Source of the DNA: Actinophytocola sp963826035 | GTDB lineage: Bacteria; Actinomycetota; Actinomycetes; Mycobacteriales; Pseudonocardiaceae | DNA length: 64,000 nucleotides | Direction of reading: 5' to 3' | Assembly (NCBI GenBank): GCA_963826035.1 | Contig: CAWGVZ010000020.1 | Span: forward strand, 124,001 to 188,000 | Part shown: positions 24,261-31,982 of the stretch, in pieces | How the letters are laid out: each line of letters opens with the position of its first letter | How positions within the stretch are numbered: position 1 is the first letter of the stretch | The notes under the pieces: generated by a model | What the model saw: only the letters and a program-made list of their open reading frames with translations | The model's database searches: none | What the model was told of the DNA's origin: nothing | Made by a program: the position numbers and the translations under genes

Positions 24261-25921
24261 GCAGCGAGCGGTTCGACTACGTGATCGTCGGCGGCGGATC
24301 GGCGGGCTGCGTGCTGGCCAACCGGCTCTCCGCCGACCCGAACACCACCGTGCTGGTCCTGGAGGCCGGGAGGCCGGACTGGATCTGGGACATCTTCATC
24401 CACATGCCGGCCGCGCTCACCATGGTCATCGGCAACCGGTTCTACGACTGGAAGTACCACTCCGAACCGGAGCCGTACATGGGTGGCCGGCGGGTCAGCC
24501 ACGGCCGGGGCAAGGTGCTGGGCGGCTCCAGCTCGATCAACGGCATGATCTTCCAGCGCGGCAACCCGCTGGACCTGGAGCGTTGGGCGGCCGACCCCGG
24601 CATGTCCGACTGGGACTACGCGCACTGCCTGCCGTACTTCAAGAAGATGGAACACTGCGCGGCCGGCGCCGACGACTGGCGCGGCCAGGGCGGCCCGCTG
24701 TGGCTCGAACGCGGCCCGTCGGACAACCCGCTGTTCGACGCGTTCCTGGCGGCCGCCAAGGAGGCCGGCTACCCGCTCACGTCGGACGTGAACGGCCACC
24801 AGCAGGAGGGTTTCGCCCGGTTCGACCGCAACATCCGCGACGGCCGCCGCTGGTCGGCCGCCCGCGCGTACCTGCATCCCGTGCGGGACCGGAAGAACCT
24901 GACCGTGCGGTGTCTCGCGCAGGTCGACCGGGTGCTGTTCGACGGCACGAGCGCGACCGGTGTCCAGTACCGCAGGCTGGGCACGCCGATGACCAGGCGG
25001 GTCTACGCGGGCGAGGTGATTCTCTGCGGCGGTGCGGTCAACACGCCGCAACTGTTGCAGCTCTCGGGCATCGGGAACCCGAAGGAGCTGATCCCGCTGG
25101 GCGTGGAGATGGTGCACGCGCTGCCGGGCGTCGGTGAGAACCTGCAGGACCACCTCGAGGTGTACGTGCAGCACGCCTGCACGCGGCCCGTGTCGTTCAA
25201 CCCGGCGCTGAAGCTGCGCAACCGCCCGAAGATCGGGCTGCAGTGGCTGCTGAGCAAGAGCGGCCCGGCGGCCACCAACCACTTCGAGGCGGGCGGGTTC
25301 GTCCGCGGCAACGACGAGGTCCGCTACCCGAACCTCATGTTCCACTTCCTGCCGATCGCCGTCCGCTACGACGGCACCCCCGTCGACGCCGAGCACGGCT
25401 ACCAGGTCCACATCGGACCGATGTACTCCGACGTCCGCGGCTCGGTGAAGATCAGGTCGACCAATCCGCGCCAGCACCCGGCGCTGCGGTTCAACTACCT
25501 GTCCACTCCCAACGACCGCAAGGAATGGGTCGAGGCGATCCGCGTGGCCAGGGCGATTCTCGGCCAGCCGGCGTTCGCCCCGTTCGACGGCGGCGAGCTG
25601 TCCCCCGGTCCCGAGATCCGGACCGACGAGGAGATCCTCGCCTGGGTGGCGCGCGACGCGGAGACCGCGTACCACCCGTCGTGCACCGCGCGGATGGGTG
25701 TCGACGAGCTGTCCGTGGTGGACCCGGCGTCCATGGCCGTGCACGGCGTCACCGGGCTGCGCGTGGTCGACGCGTCGGCGATGCCGTATGTCACCAACGG
25801 GAACATCTACGCGCCGGTGATGATGCTGGCCGAGAAGGCGGCCGACCTCATCCTCGGCAACACCCCGCTCGATCCATCCACAGCGGACTACTTCCGGCAC
25901 GGTGCCGACCAGGAGAGGTGA
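24257..25921 (+). CDS. betA: Choline dehydrogenase-like GMC oxidoreductase
   Basis: A 554-residue glucose-methanol-choline flavoenzyme that oxidises choline to betaine aldehyde. The FAD fold is FDYVIVGGGSAGCVLANRLS, the GMC signature is GRGKVLGGSSSINGMIFQRG, and the C-terminal active-site histidine region is AYHPSCTARMG with VTNGNIYAPVMMLAEKAAD. The length equals family members such as E. coli BetA. The start overlaps the betaine aldehyde dehydrogenase stop by 4 bp, so both steps are made together. Confidence 0.9.
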   Translation: MSSERFDYVIVGGGSAGCVLANRLSADPNTTVLVLEAGRPDWIWDIFIHMPAALTMVIGNRFYDWKYHSEPEPYMGGRRVSHGRGKVLGGSSSINGMIFQRGNPLDLERWAADPGMSDWDYAHCLPYFKKMEHCAAGADDWRGQGGPLWLERGPSDNPLFDAFLAAAKEAGYPLTSDVNGHQQEGFARFDRNIRDGRRWSAARAYLHPVRDRKNLTVRCLAQVDRVLFDGTSATGVQYRRLGTPMTRRVYAGEVILCGGAVNTPQLLQLSGIGNPKELIPLGVEMVHALPGVGENLQDHLEVYVQHACTRPVSFNPALKLRNRPKIGLQWLLSKSGPAATNHFEAGGFVRGNDEVRYPNLMFHFLPIAVRYDGTPVDAEHGYQVHIGPMYSDVRGSVKIRSTNPRQHPALRFNYLSTPNDRKEWVEAIRVARAILGQPAFAPFDGGELSPGPEIRTDEEILAWVARDAETAYHPSCTARMGVDELSVVDPASMAVHGVTGLRVVDASAMPYVTNGNIYAPVMMLAEKAADLILGNTPLDPSTADYFRHGADQER

Positions 25922-25926
25922 CCGGC

Positions 25927-28020
25927 GTGACCACCACCGAAGACGACGTGACCGAGCGGTTCGTACCGGACAAGGGCAAGAACGCGCGCCTCAATCCGCT
26001 GGTGTTCTACGGGTCCGCCGCGTTCATCCTGGGCGTCTCACTCTGGGCGATCATCACTCCCACCGGCGCGGAGAACACCATCGGCGTGGTCGTCGGGTGG
26101 ATCTCGGCCGGCATGGGCTGGTACTACTTCGTGGCGGCCACGGTCTTCCTGGTGTTCGTGGTCTTCATCGCCGCCTCGCGGTACGGCAAGATCAAGCTCG
26201 GTCCGCAGCATTCGAAGCCCGACTTCAGCATGTTCGCGTGGGCGTCCATGCTGTTCGCCGCGGGCATCGGCATCGACCTCATGTTCTTCTCGGTGTCCGG
26301 CCCGGTGTCGCACTACCTCGCCCCACCCGAGGGCGCGGCCGAGACCGTCGAGGCCGCCAGGCAGGGCGTGGTGTGGACCCTGTTCCACTACGGGGTCACC
26401 GGCTGGGCCATGTACGCGCTCATGGGGATGGTGCTCGGCTACTTCGCCTACCGCTACAAGCTGCCGCTGTCGATCCGCTCCGCTCTGTACCCGATCATCG
26501 GCAAGCGCGTGCACGGCCGGATCGGTGACGCGGTGGACATCGCCGCGGTGCTCGGCACGATCTTCGGCATCGCCGTGTCCCTGGGGATCGGTGTGGTGCA
26601 GCTGAACTACGGGCTGTACCTGATGTTCGGCATTCCCGAGGGTACCGGCGCCCAGATCGGCCTGATCGCGCTGGCCGTGGTGATGGCGACCGGCTCGGCG
26701 GTCGCCGGGGTCGACAAGGGCATCCGGCTCATGTCCGAGCTGAACGTGATCCTGGCCATCGTGCTCATGATCTACGTGACCGTGTACGACGACCCGGTCC
26801 GGCTGCTCAACGGCCTGATCCTCAACATCGGCGACTACGTGAGCCGGCTGCCGGGGATGACGCTCAACACGTTCGCCTACGACCAGCCGACCGAGTGGCT
26901 CAACACGTGGACGCTGTTCTTCTGGGCGTGGTGGATCGCCTGGGCGCCCTTCGTCGGACTGTTCCTGGCCAGGATCTCCCGCGGCCGCACCATTCGGCAG
27001 TTCGTGTCCGCCACGCTGGTCATCCCGCTGCTGTTCACGCTCGCCTTCCTGTCGATCTTCGCGAACAGCGCGCTCGGCATCGTGCGCGACGGCAACGCAG
27101 GGTTCGGCGAGATCGCCAGGGACCAACCGGAACGCGGGTTCTACACCCTGCTCGAGCAGTATCCGGGTGCCACGTTCTCGGTCGGCCTCGCGACGTTCGT
27201 CGGGCTGCTGTTCTACGTCACCTCGGCCGACTCCGGTGCGCTGGTGATGGGCAACTTCACCTCGCGGCTGGCGACGCCCACCACCGACTCGAGGCCGTGG
27301 CTGCGGGCGTTCTGGGCGGTCGCCACCGGTCTGCTGACCCTGGCCATGCTGCTCGTCGGCGGGATCGGAGCGCTGACGAACGCCACGATCATCATGGGGC
27401 TGCCGTTCTCGTTCGTGATGTTCCTGATGATGTGGGGGCTCTACAAGGCATTGCGGGTGGAACGGTTCCGCGAGGACGCGATCCGGACGAGCCTCCCGTC
27501 GTCGCTGTCGGAGCGCACGGCCATCGAGCCGCGTGGCGCGCACCGGAACTGGCGCCAGCGGCTCACCAGGTCCATGACCTACCCGGATCGGGCGGACGCG
27601 ACCCGGTTCATCGAGGACGTGTGCCGGCCCGCGCTCACCGAGGTGGCCGAGGAACTCCAGGCCCAGGGCGCGGAGGCGACCCTGCGGGAGGGCAACACCG
27701 GTCCGGACGGGCCGCCGTACCTGGAGCTGTCCGTTCTGTTGGGGGACGACGAGCCGTTCTCCTACCGCGTGTGTCCGCTGGAGTCGCGGAAGCCGTCCTT
27801 CGCGCCGCTGCGGGTCGGCGCCGACGAGACCTACTTCCGCGTCGAGGTGTACCTGACCGACGGCAGCCAGGGCTACGACATCCACGGCTACCGGGCCGAC
27901 CAGCTGATCGGCGACATCCTCGACCAGTACGAGCGGCACCTGGAGTTCCTGCGCCTGCACCGCGAGATGGTGGACGGCGCGCTCCCCGGCCACTCGGACG
28001 AGCCGACCGCCACGCCGTAA
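25927..28020 (+). CDS. BCCT-family choline/betaine transporter
   Basis: A 697-residue secondary transporter of the betaine-choline-carnitine family, importing choline for the two enzymes encoded before it. Twelve membrane helices span roughly residues 20-520, with the family signature WTLFFWAWWIAWAPFVGLFLA and FHYGVTGWAMYALMGMVLGY. A ~165-residue cytoplasmic tail (from LRVERFREDAIRTSLPSSL to the end) is longer than in the shortest family members and may carry osmotic regulation. I use GTG 25927, 9 bases after AGGAGAG; GTG 25918 would overlap the previous stop but is too close to that site. A hairpin lies in its final codons. Confidence 0.9.
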   Translation: MTTTEDDVTERFVPDKGKNARLNPLVFYGSAAFILGVSLWAIITPTGAENTIGVVVGWISAGMGWYYFVAATVFLVFVVFIAASRYGKIKLGPQHSKPDFSMFAWASMLFAAGIGIDLMFFSVSGPVSHYLAPPEGAAETVEAARQGVVWTLFHYGVTGWAMYALMGMVLGYFAYRYKLPLSIRSALYPIIGKRVHGRIGDAVDIAAVLGTIFGIAVSLGIGVVQLNYGLYLMFGIPEGTGAQIGLIALAVVMATGSAVAGVDKGIRLMSELNVILAIVLMIYVTVYDDPVRLLNGLILNIGDYVSRLPGMTLNTFAYDQPTEWLNTWTLFFWAWWIAWAPFVGLFLARISRGRTIRQFVSATLVIPLLFTLAFLSIFANSALGIVRDGNAGFGEIARDQPERGFYTLLEQYPGATFSVGLATFVGLLFYVTSADSGALVMGNFTSRLATPTTDSRPWLRAFWAVATGLLTLAMLLVGGIGALTNATIIMGLPFSFVMFLMMWGLYKALRVERFREDAIRTSLPSSLSERTAIEPRGAHRNWRQRLTRSMTYPDRADATRFIEDVCRPALTEVAEELQAQGAEATLREGNTGPDGPPYLELSVLLGDDEPFSYRVCPLESRKPSFAPLRVGADETYFRVEVYLTDGSQGYDIHGYRADQLIGDILDQYERHLEFLRLHREMVDGALPGHSDEPTATP

Positions 28021-28039
28021 GGGGCGCGGCGGTCGGCTC
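28000..28039. terminator. 12-bp two-way hairpin ending the betaine operon
   Basis: GAGCCGACCGCC (28000-28011) and GGCGGTCGGCTC (28028-28039) are exact complements. The left arm is inside the last codons of the transporter gene; the hairpin lies just before the stop of the convergent small gene. Confidence 0.7.
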
Positions 28040-28044
28040 GACCG

Positions 28045-28221
28045 TCAGTTGTTGCCGAAGCGGTCCCGCACGTCCTGCATGGCGTCCTCGGCCTTGTCCC
28101 GCATACCGCCGCCGGACTGGTTCTCGTCCTGGTTCTGGTCGGGCTCGGTGTTGTCGTTGCCGCCCATCCGGTCCTTCGCCAGATCCTCAACCTTGTCCTT
28201 GGCCTTGTCGAAAATACCCAT
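28045..28221 (-). CDS. Small acidic/basic helical protein (58 aa)
   Basis: A 58-residue hydrophilic protein, MGIFDKAKDKVEDLAKDRMG at the N-terminus and RDKAEDAMQDVRDRFGNN at the C-terminus, joined by a Gly/Asn/Gln linker. The two ends are similar amphipathic D-K-A-x-D helices. It resembles the small 'MGIFDKAKDK' proteins of the MT0933/Rv0909 antitoxin-like type from Mycobacterium, and stress proteins of the CsbD kind, but no toxin partner is beside it. A GGAGA box precedes the ATG. The ~200 bp upstream (28222-28421) show no other feature. Confidence 0.7.
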   Translation of the reverse strand: MGIFDKAKDKVEDLAKDRMGGNDNTEPDQNQDENQSGGGMRDKAEDAMQDVRDRFGNN

Positions 28222-28421
28222 GACAGATCTCCTCTCTAGTGGGACGCGGCGAGGCTGCCCGACCCAGCGGGTGGCAAACCCGACGGAGCTCACAATCACC
28301 CGATCCAGTGCACTCCTGACCAGCCCGGAAAGAAATCTCGCCCGCCGATGTCGAGATGCGGCCGTCTGCTCCGACCTCTGCCGTGCGACGCCCAGCGGGG
28401 GCGTCGGGAGAGGAGGAGGTC

Positions 28422-28817
28422 ATGGGTAACCCCGTGGTGCACTTCGAGATCATCGGCACCGATCCGGCGGCGCTGCGCGACTACTACGGCGCGTTGTTCG
28501 GGTGGAGGTACAACGTCGGCGACGCGACCACCGACACCGTGTCCGACCAGGGCCAGTACGGGTTCGTGGAGGCCGACCCGGCGGCCGAGTTCCCCGGCAT
28601 CCCGGGTGGGGTGGCCGGCGGTCCGGCGTTCGAGCGCCGCGTCCTGTTCTACGTGGGCGTGCCCAACGTGGCCGAGGCCCTCGACCAGGCCGAACGCCTC
28701 GGCGGGACCCGGCTGATGGGCCCGGAGCCGAAGGCCGACGCGGAGTTCGCGGTCGGGCACTTCGCCGACCCGGAGGGCAACGTCGTCGGCGTGGCCGGCC
28801 CCTCGCGAATATCGTGA
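28422..28817 (+). CDS. VOC/glyoxalase-superfamily protein
   Basis: A 131-residue vicinal-oxygen-chelate protein with two beta-alpha-beta-beta-beta modules: GNPVVHFEIIGTDPAALRDY with LFGW, and VLFYVGVPNVAEALDQAERL with FADPEGNVVGVAG. The family includes glyoxalases, dioxygenases and resistance proteins; the metal ligand pattern (His, Glu) is only partly visible, so the activity is unassigned. A strong GGAGGAGG precedes the ATG. It leads a three-gene run with a DGPF protein and an ECF42 sigma factor. Confidence 0.85.
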   Translation: MGNPVVHFEIIGTDPAALRDYYGALFGWRYNVGDATTDTVSDQGQYGFVEADPAAEFPGIPGGVAGGPAFERRVLFYVGVPNVAEALDQAERLGGTRLMGPEPKADAEFAVGHFADPEGNVVGVAGPSRIS

Positions 28818-28839
28818 ACCAGCGGAGATGGAGGCTTCG

Positions 28840-29235
28840 ATGAGGTACCTGCTCTTGATCTACAGCAACTCGGAGAACTGGGAGCACCCGATGTACCTGC
28901 GGGACCCGCGTTTCCTCGCGCTCCCGGAGGCCGACCGGGAGAGGTTGACCAGGCAGGCCGACGAGCTGTTCAAGGAGATCACCGAGTCCGGTGAGTTCGT
29001 GGTGGGCAACGCGCTGGCCGATCCCGTGAACTCCCGGACGGTGCGGCCGCGCGACGGTGCGCCGGCCGTCACCGACGGGCCCTTCCTCGAGGCGAAGGAG
29101 CAGCTGGCCGGCTATTTCGTGCTCGACTGCGAGACGCCCGAGCGAGCGGCCGAGATCGCGTCGTGGTTCCCCGACGCGCTCCTCACGGGGATAGAGCTGC
29201 GGCCGATCATGGAAACGTCTGGTCAGGAGATGTGA
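28840..29235 (+). CDS. YCII-related (DGPF) protein, module 2
   Basis: A 131-residue DGPF-domain protein, MRYLLLIYSNSENWEHP onward, with the exact motif in PAVTDGPFLEAKEQLAGYF. The ATG at 28840 has GGAGG 5 bases upstream, better than an in-frame start 12 bases earlier. Its stop overlaps the sigma-factor start (GTGA). It is a diverged paralogue of the gene at 20501 and keeps the same partner order. Confidence 0.88.
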   Translation: MRYLLLIYSNSENWEHPMYLRDPRFLALPEADRERLTRQADELFKEITESGEFVVGNALADPVNSRTVRPRDGAPAVTDGPFLEAKEQLAGYFVLDCETPERAAEIASWFPDALLTGIELRPIMETSGQEM

Positions 29236-30461
29236 ACGTCGAGTTCGAGGACCTGCTGCGCCAGTCGGCGCCGCGGGTCCTCGCGGCGTTGGTGCGGCGG
29301 TACGGCCATTTCGAGACGGCCGAGGACGCCGTGCAGGAAGCACTGCTGGCGGCCGCCACCCAGTGGCCGGCCGATGGGCGGCCGGACGACCCACTCGCCT
29401 GGCTGATCACGGTCGCGTCCCGCCGGTTGGTCGACCAGTTGCGGAGCGAAGAGGCGTCCAGGCGGCGCGCGGCTCCCCCACCCACCGACTCGTCGGAGGA
29501 CGACACGCTCACGTTGCTGCTGCTGTGTTGTCACCCATCGCTCACGCCGGCGTCGCAGATCGCGCTCACGCTCCGGGCGGTCGGCGGTCTCACGACGGCC
29601 GAGATCGCGGCCGCGTTCCTGGTCCCGGAGACGACCATGGGCCAGCGGATCAGCCGCGCCAAGCAGCGGATCAGGGGCGTCAGCTTCGAGGTGCCGAACG
29701 AGGACCGGCTGCGGGCCGTGTTGCACGTGCTGTACCTGATGTTCAACGAGGGCTACACGGCGTCCTCCGGTCCGGACCTGCATCGCCCCGACCTGACACG
29801 GGAAGCGATCCGGCTGACGCGGACGCTGCGTTCGCAGCTGCCCTCGGACGACGGCGAGGTCACCGGCCTGCTGGCGTTGATGCTGCTGACCGACGCGCGC
29901 CGGCGGTCCCGCACGGCGCCCGACGGGAGCCTGATTCCGCTGGCGGCGCAGGACCGCGGCACCTGGGACCGTGCGTCCATTGAGGAGGGTCTGGCTCTGG
30001 TGCGGGACACGCTGTCGGGGCATCGCGTCGGCCCGTACCAACTCCAGGCGGCGATCGCGGCGGTACACGCGGAGGCGCCCCGGTCGCGGGACACGGACTG
30101 GCCCCAGATCGTTGGGCTGTACCAACTGCTGGACGACCTGGCGCCGAACCCGATGGTCACGCTGAACCGAGCGGTGGCGGTGGGCATGGCCGACGGCCCG
30201 GAGGCGGGCCTGGCCGTGCTGAAGGAGGTGGACGATCGCCTGGCGAATCACCACCGCCGCCACGCGGTGCGCGCACATCTGCTGGAACAGGCGGGCGACC
30301 TGACCGCGGCGCGCGACAGCTACCGAAGAGCCGCGCGGCTCACCACCAGTCTCCCGGAGCAGCGATACCTACAGAACCGGGCAGCGCGGCTAGTCGAGGA
30401 CCGCGATCGCGTCGACCTCGATCAGGTAGCCGGGCGCGGCCAGGGTCTCCACTCCGAGTAG
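29232..30461 (+). CDS. ECF42-type RNA polymerase sigma factor, module 2
   Basis: A 409-residue ECF42 sigma factor, paralogue of the one at 20905. Sigma2 (LVRRYGHFETAEDAVQEALL), sigma4 (LTLRAVGGLTTAEIAAAFLV) and the TPR-like C-terminal extension (NPMVTLNRAVAVGMADGPEA, LLEQAGDLTAARDSYRRA) are all present. The family normally ends near RYLQNRAARL; this protein continues about 22 residues across the tail of the convergent RidA gene, giving a 72-bp coding overlap. Start GTG 29232 overlaps the DGPF stop. The two sigma factors may cross-talk. Confidence 0.9.
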   Translation: MNVEFEDLLRQSAPRVLAALVRRYGHFETAEDAVQEALLAAATQWPADGRPDDPLAWLITVASRRLVDQLRSEEASRRRAAPPPTDSSEDDTLTLLLLCCHPSLTPASQIALTLRAVGGLTTAEIAAAFLVPETTMGQRISRAKQRIRGVSFEVPNEDRLRAVLHVLYLMFNEGYTASSGPDLHRPDLTREAIRLTRTLRSQLPSDDGEVTGLLALMLLTDARRRSRTAPDGSLIPLAAQDRGTWDRASIEEGLALVRDTLSGHRVGPYQLQAAIAAVHAEAPRSRDTDWPQIVGLYQLLDDLAPNPMVTLNRAVAVGMADGPEAGLAVLKEVDDRLANHHRRHAVRAHLLEQAGDLTAARDSYRRAARLTTSLPEQRYLQNRAARLVEDRDRVDLDQVAGRGQGLHSE

Positions 30462-30785
30462 GACGTCGGTGGGCTTGTGGTCACCGAAGAGGGTGAGCCT
30501 GGCTCGTTCGATGAGGGGCAGGTACTCCCGGCGGTGGCCGACCACGTAGATGGTGATCTTGGTGACCTGGTCCGGTCGCGCGCCGGCGGCGGCGAGAGCC
30601 CGGCCGAGGTTGTCGAAGACCTGCTGAGCCTGTGCCTCCAGGTCGCCGGAACCGACGAGGTTGCCGTCGGGGTCGTCGGACATCTGCCCGGCGATGAACG
30701 CCATCCGGCTGCCAGTCGCCACGATGACGTGGCTGTAGGTCTCCGGGTTGTCCAGGCCTTCGGGTTGGACGATCTCGATAGCCAT
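30390..30785 (-). CDS. RidA/YjgF-family protein
   Basis: A 131-residue RidA-superfamily protein. RidA trimers deaminate reactive enamine/imine intermediates. The stretch SRMAFIAGQMSDDPDGNLVG, VFDNLGRALAAAGARPDQVT and the C-terminal PGYLIEVDAIAVLD match, including the conserved E near the end, but the archetypal catalytic Arg position is not certain, so it could be a RidA subgroup of other function. ATG 30785 is the family-consistent start. Its 3' end is shared with the convergent sigma-factor gene. Confidence 0.82.
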   Translation of the reverse strand: MAIEIVQPEGLDNPETYSHVIVATGSRMAFIAGQMSDDPDGNLVGSGDLEAQAQQVFDNLGRALAAAGARPDQVTKITIYVVGHRREYLPLIERARLTLFGDHKPTDVLLGVETLAAPGYLIEVDAIAVLD

Positions 30786-30808
30786 CGGTACGGATCCTTC
30801 CACTGACC

Positions 30809-31900
30809 TCACGCCGACGGGGTTTCGGGTTCCAGCAGTGCGGACAGCAGTCGGGTGCGGAGGTCGGTGTCGTTCTGCGTGGTGAGGGCGGTGCGGATGG
30901 CCGTCAGTTGGGTCCTTGTTCGGACCGCCTCCTTGGCAGCCGTATCACTGGCGGAAACCGCGTTGGCCAGGCGCGTTTCCAGCTCCTGGCGTTCTCGGGT
31001 CAGTGACTCCACGCGCTCGCTGGCCTCGGTGAGTGCCGACTGGTGGCGGCGTTCCGACTCCCGCAGAGCGTTCCTCGCCGCTTCCAGTTCGGCGCTTCTG
31101 GTGGCCAGTTTCTCGGTCACCTCGCTCAGCGACTCCGTACGCGCGTCCAGTTCGGCGTTCCGCTCCGCCAGGCGTTCTGTCGCCGCCGCCAGCGCGGACG
31201 CGGCCGTCTCGCGGTCGGCCGCGGCCGCTGCCAGTGCGGCCTCCGCCCTGGCGTGCTCGGCGTTCGCGCGTTTCTGCTCCCCCGCCGCCTGACGCAACGC
31301 CTCCTCCGCTCGATGGTGCTCGGTCGCGGCGATGCCCTCCGCCCTCGCCTTCGCCAGGTTCGCCTGCGTGGCCGCGTCCTTCGCCGCGCGGGCCGCGGCC
31401 ACCGCCTCGTCGCGTTCCGCCCGGTCTCTGGCGGCCGAGTCGGCCGCCGCCGACTCGGCGACGACCGCCCGTTCCGTCTCCGCCTCGGCCGCCTCCCGCA
31501 GGCCGCGTTCCACGGATGCCATGGACAGCGCCTCCTCGACGCGGGCCGCGGCGGCCGTCACCTCCGCCGCCAACGCTCCCCGCAACGCCTCGGCTGAGGC
31601 CATCACCTCGCCGAGGGGGCCCGTGATCCGGTCGGCTGCCTCGGCGAACGTGCTGCTCGCCAGCGCCAGTTCGGCGTTTACCGGCTCGTCCCCCAGCGCT
31701 TCGGCCAGTGCGTCCTGCGCGGCGGCCAGTTGCTTGCACGACTTGCCGCCCGGCCACAGGCGCTCCGGGCAGTAGGCGTACGGGCGGCCGCCTTTGGGGC
31801 CCGGACCCGGCAGCGGGGCCCTGCACCTGCTGAAACCGCACAAACCCACTGCTTCTTCGACCATCTCCGCCACGATCATCACCTTAGCTGATCGCTTCAT
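30809..31900 (-). CDS. Cys-motif coiled-coil (KfrA-like) protein
   Basis: A protein of up to 363 residues made of a short N-terminal cysteine region and a very long coiled coil. The first ~50 residues hold CGFSRCRAPLPGPGP, YAYCPERLW and KSCKQL, spaced like a four-Cys zinc site. From residue ~60 to 340 it is almost pure Ala/Glu/Arg heptads (AEALRGALAAEVTAAAARVE, QSALTEASERVESLTRERQE). Such head-plus-coil plans recall KfrA-type DNA-binding proteins of plasmids. It is divergent from a tyrosine recombinase with a palindrome-rich gap between them. ATG 31900 lies in one of those palindromes; ATG 31879 is an alternative start. Confidence 0.75.
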   Translation of the reverse strand: MKRSAKVMIVAEMVEEAVGLCGFSRCRAPLPGPGPKGGRPYAYCPERLWPGGKSCKQLAAAQDALAEALGDEPVNAELALASSTFAEAADRITGPLGEVMASAEALRGALAAEVTAAAARVEEALSMASVERGLREAAEAETERAVVAESAAADSAARDRAERDEAVAAARAAKDAATQANLAKARAEGIAATEHHRAEEALRQAAGEQKRANAEHARAEAALAAAAADRETAASALAAATERLAERNAELDARTESLSEVTEKLATRSAELEAARNALRESERRHQSALTEASERVESLTRERQELETRLANAVSASDTAAKEAVRTRTQLTAIRTALTTQNDTDLRTRLLSALLEPETPSA

Positions 31901-31969
31901 AACTATCTAACCCCGGTTGTAGTTATGTAACCAAAACCTAGGTTCGCTACAGAACTGTCCTTTTGTAGC
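31899..31969. promoter_or_regulatory. AT-rich gap with stacked palindromes between coiled-coil and recombinase genes
   Basis: Seen here are ATAACTA/TAGTTAT (31899-31905 and 31920-31926), GGTT-N10-AACC (31915-31932), the palindrome AACCTAGGTT (31935-31944) and GCTACA/TGTAGC (31946-31951 and 31964-31969). The stretch is far more AT-rich than its surroundings. It could be a shared operator, a recombination site, or both. Confidence 0.5.
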
Positions 31970-31982
31970 TAAGCTGGGCGGC

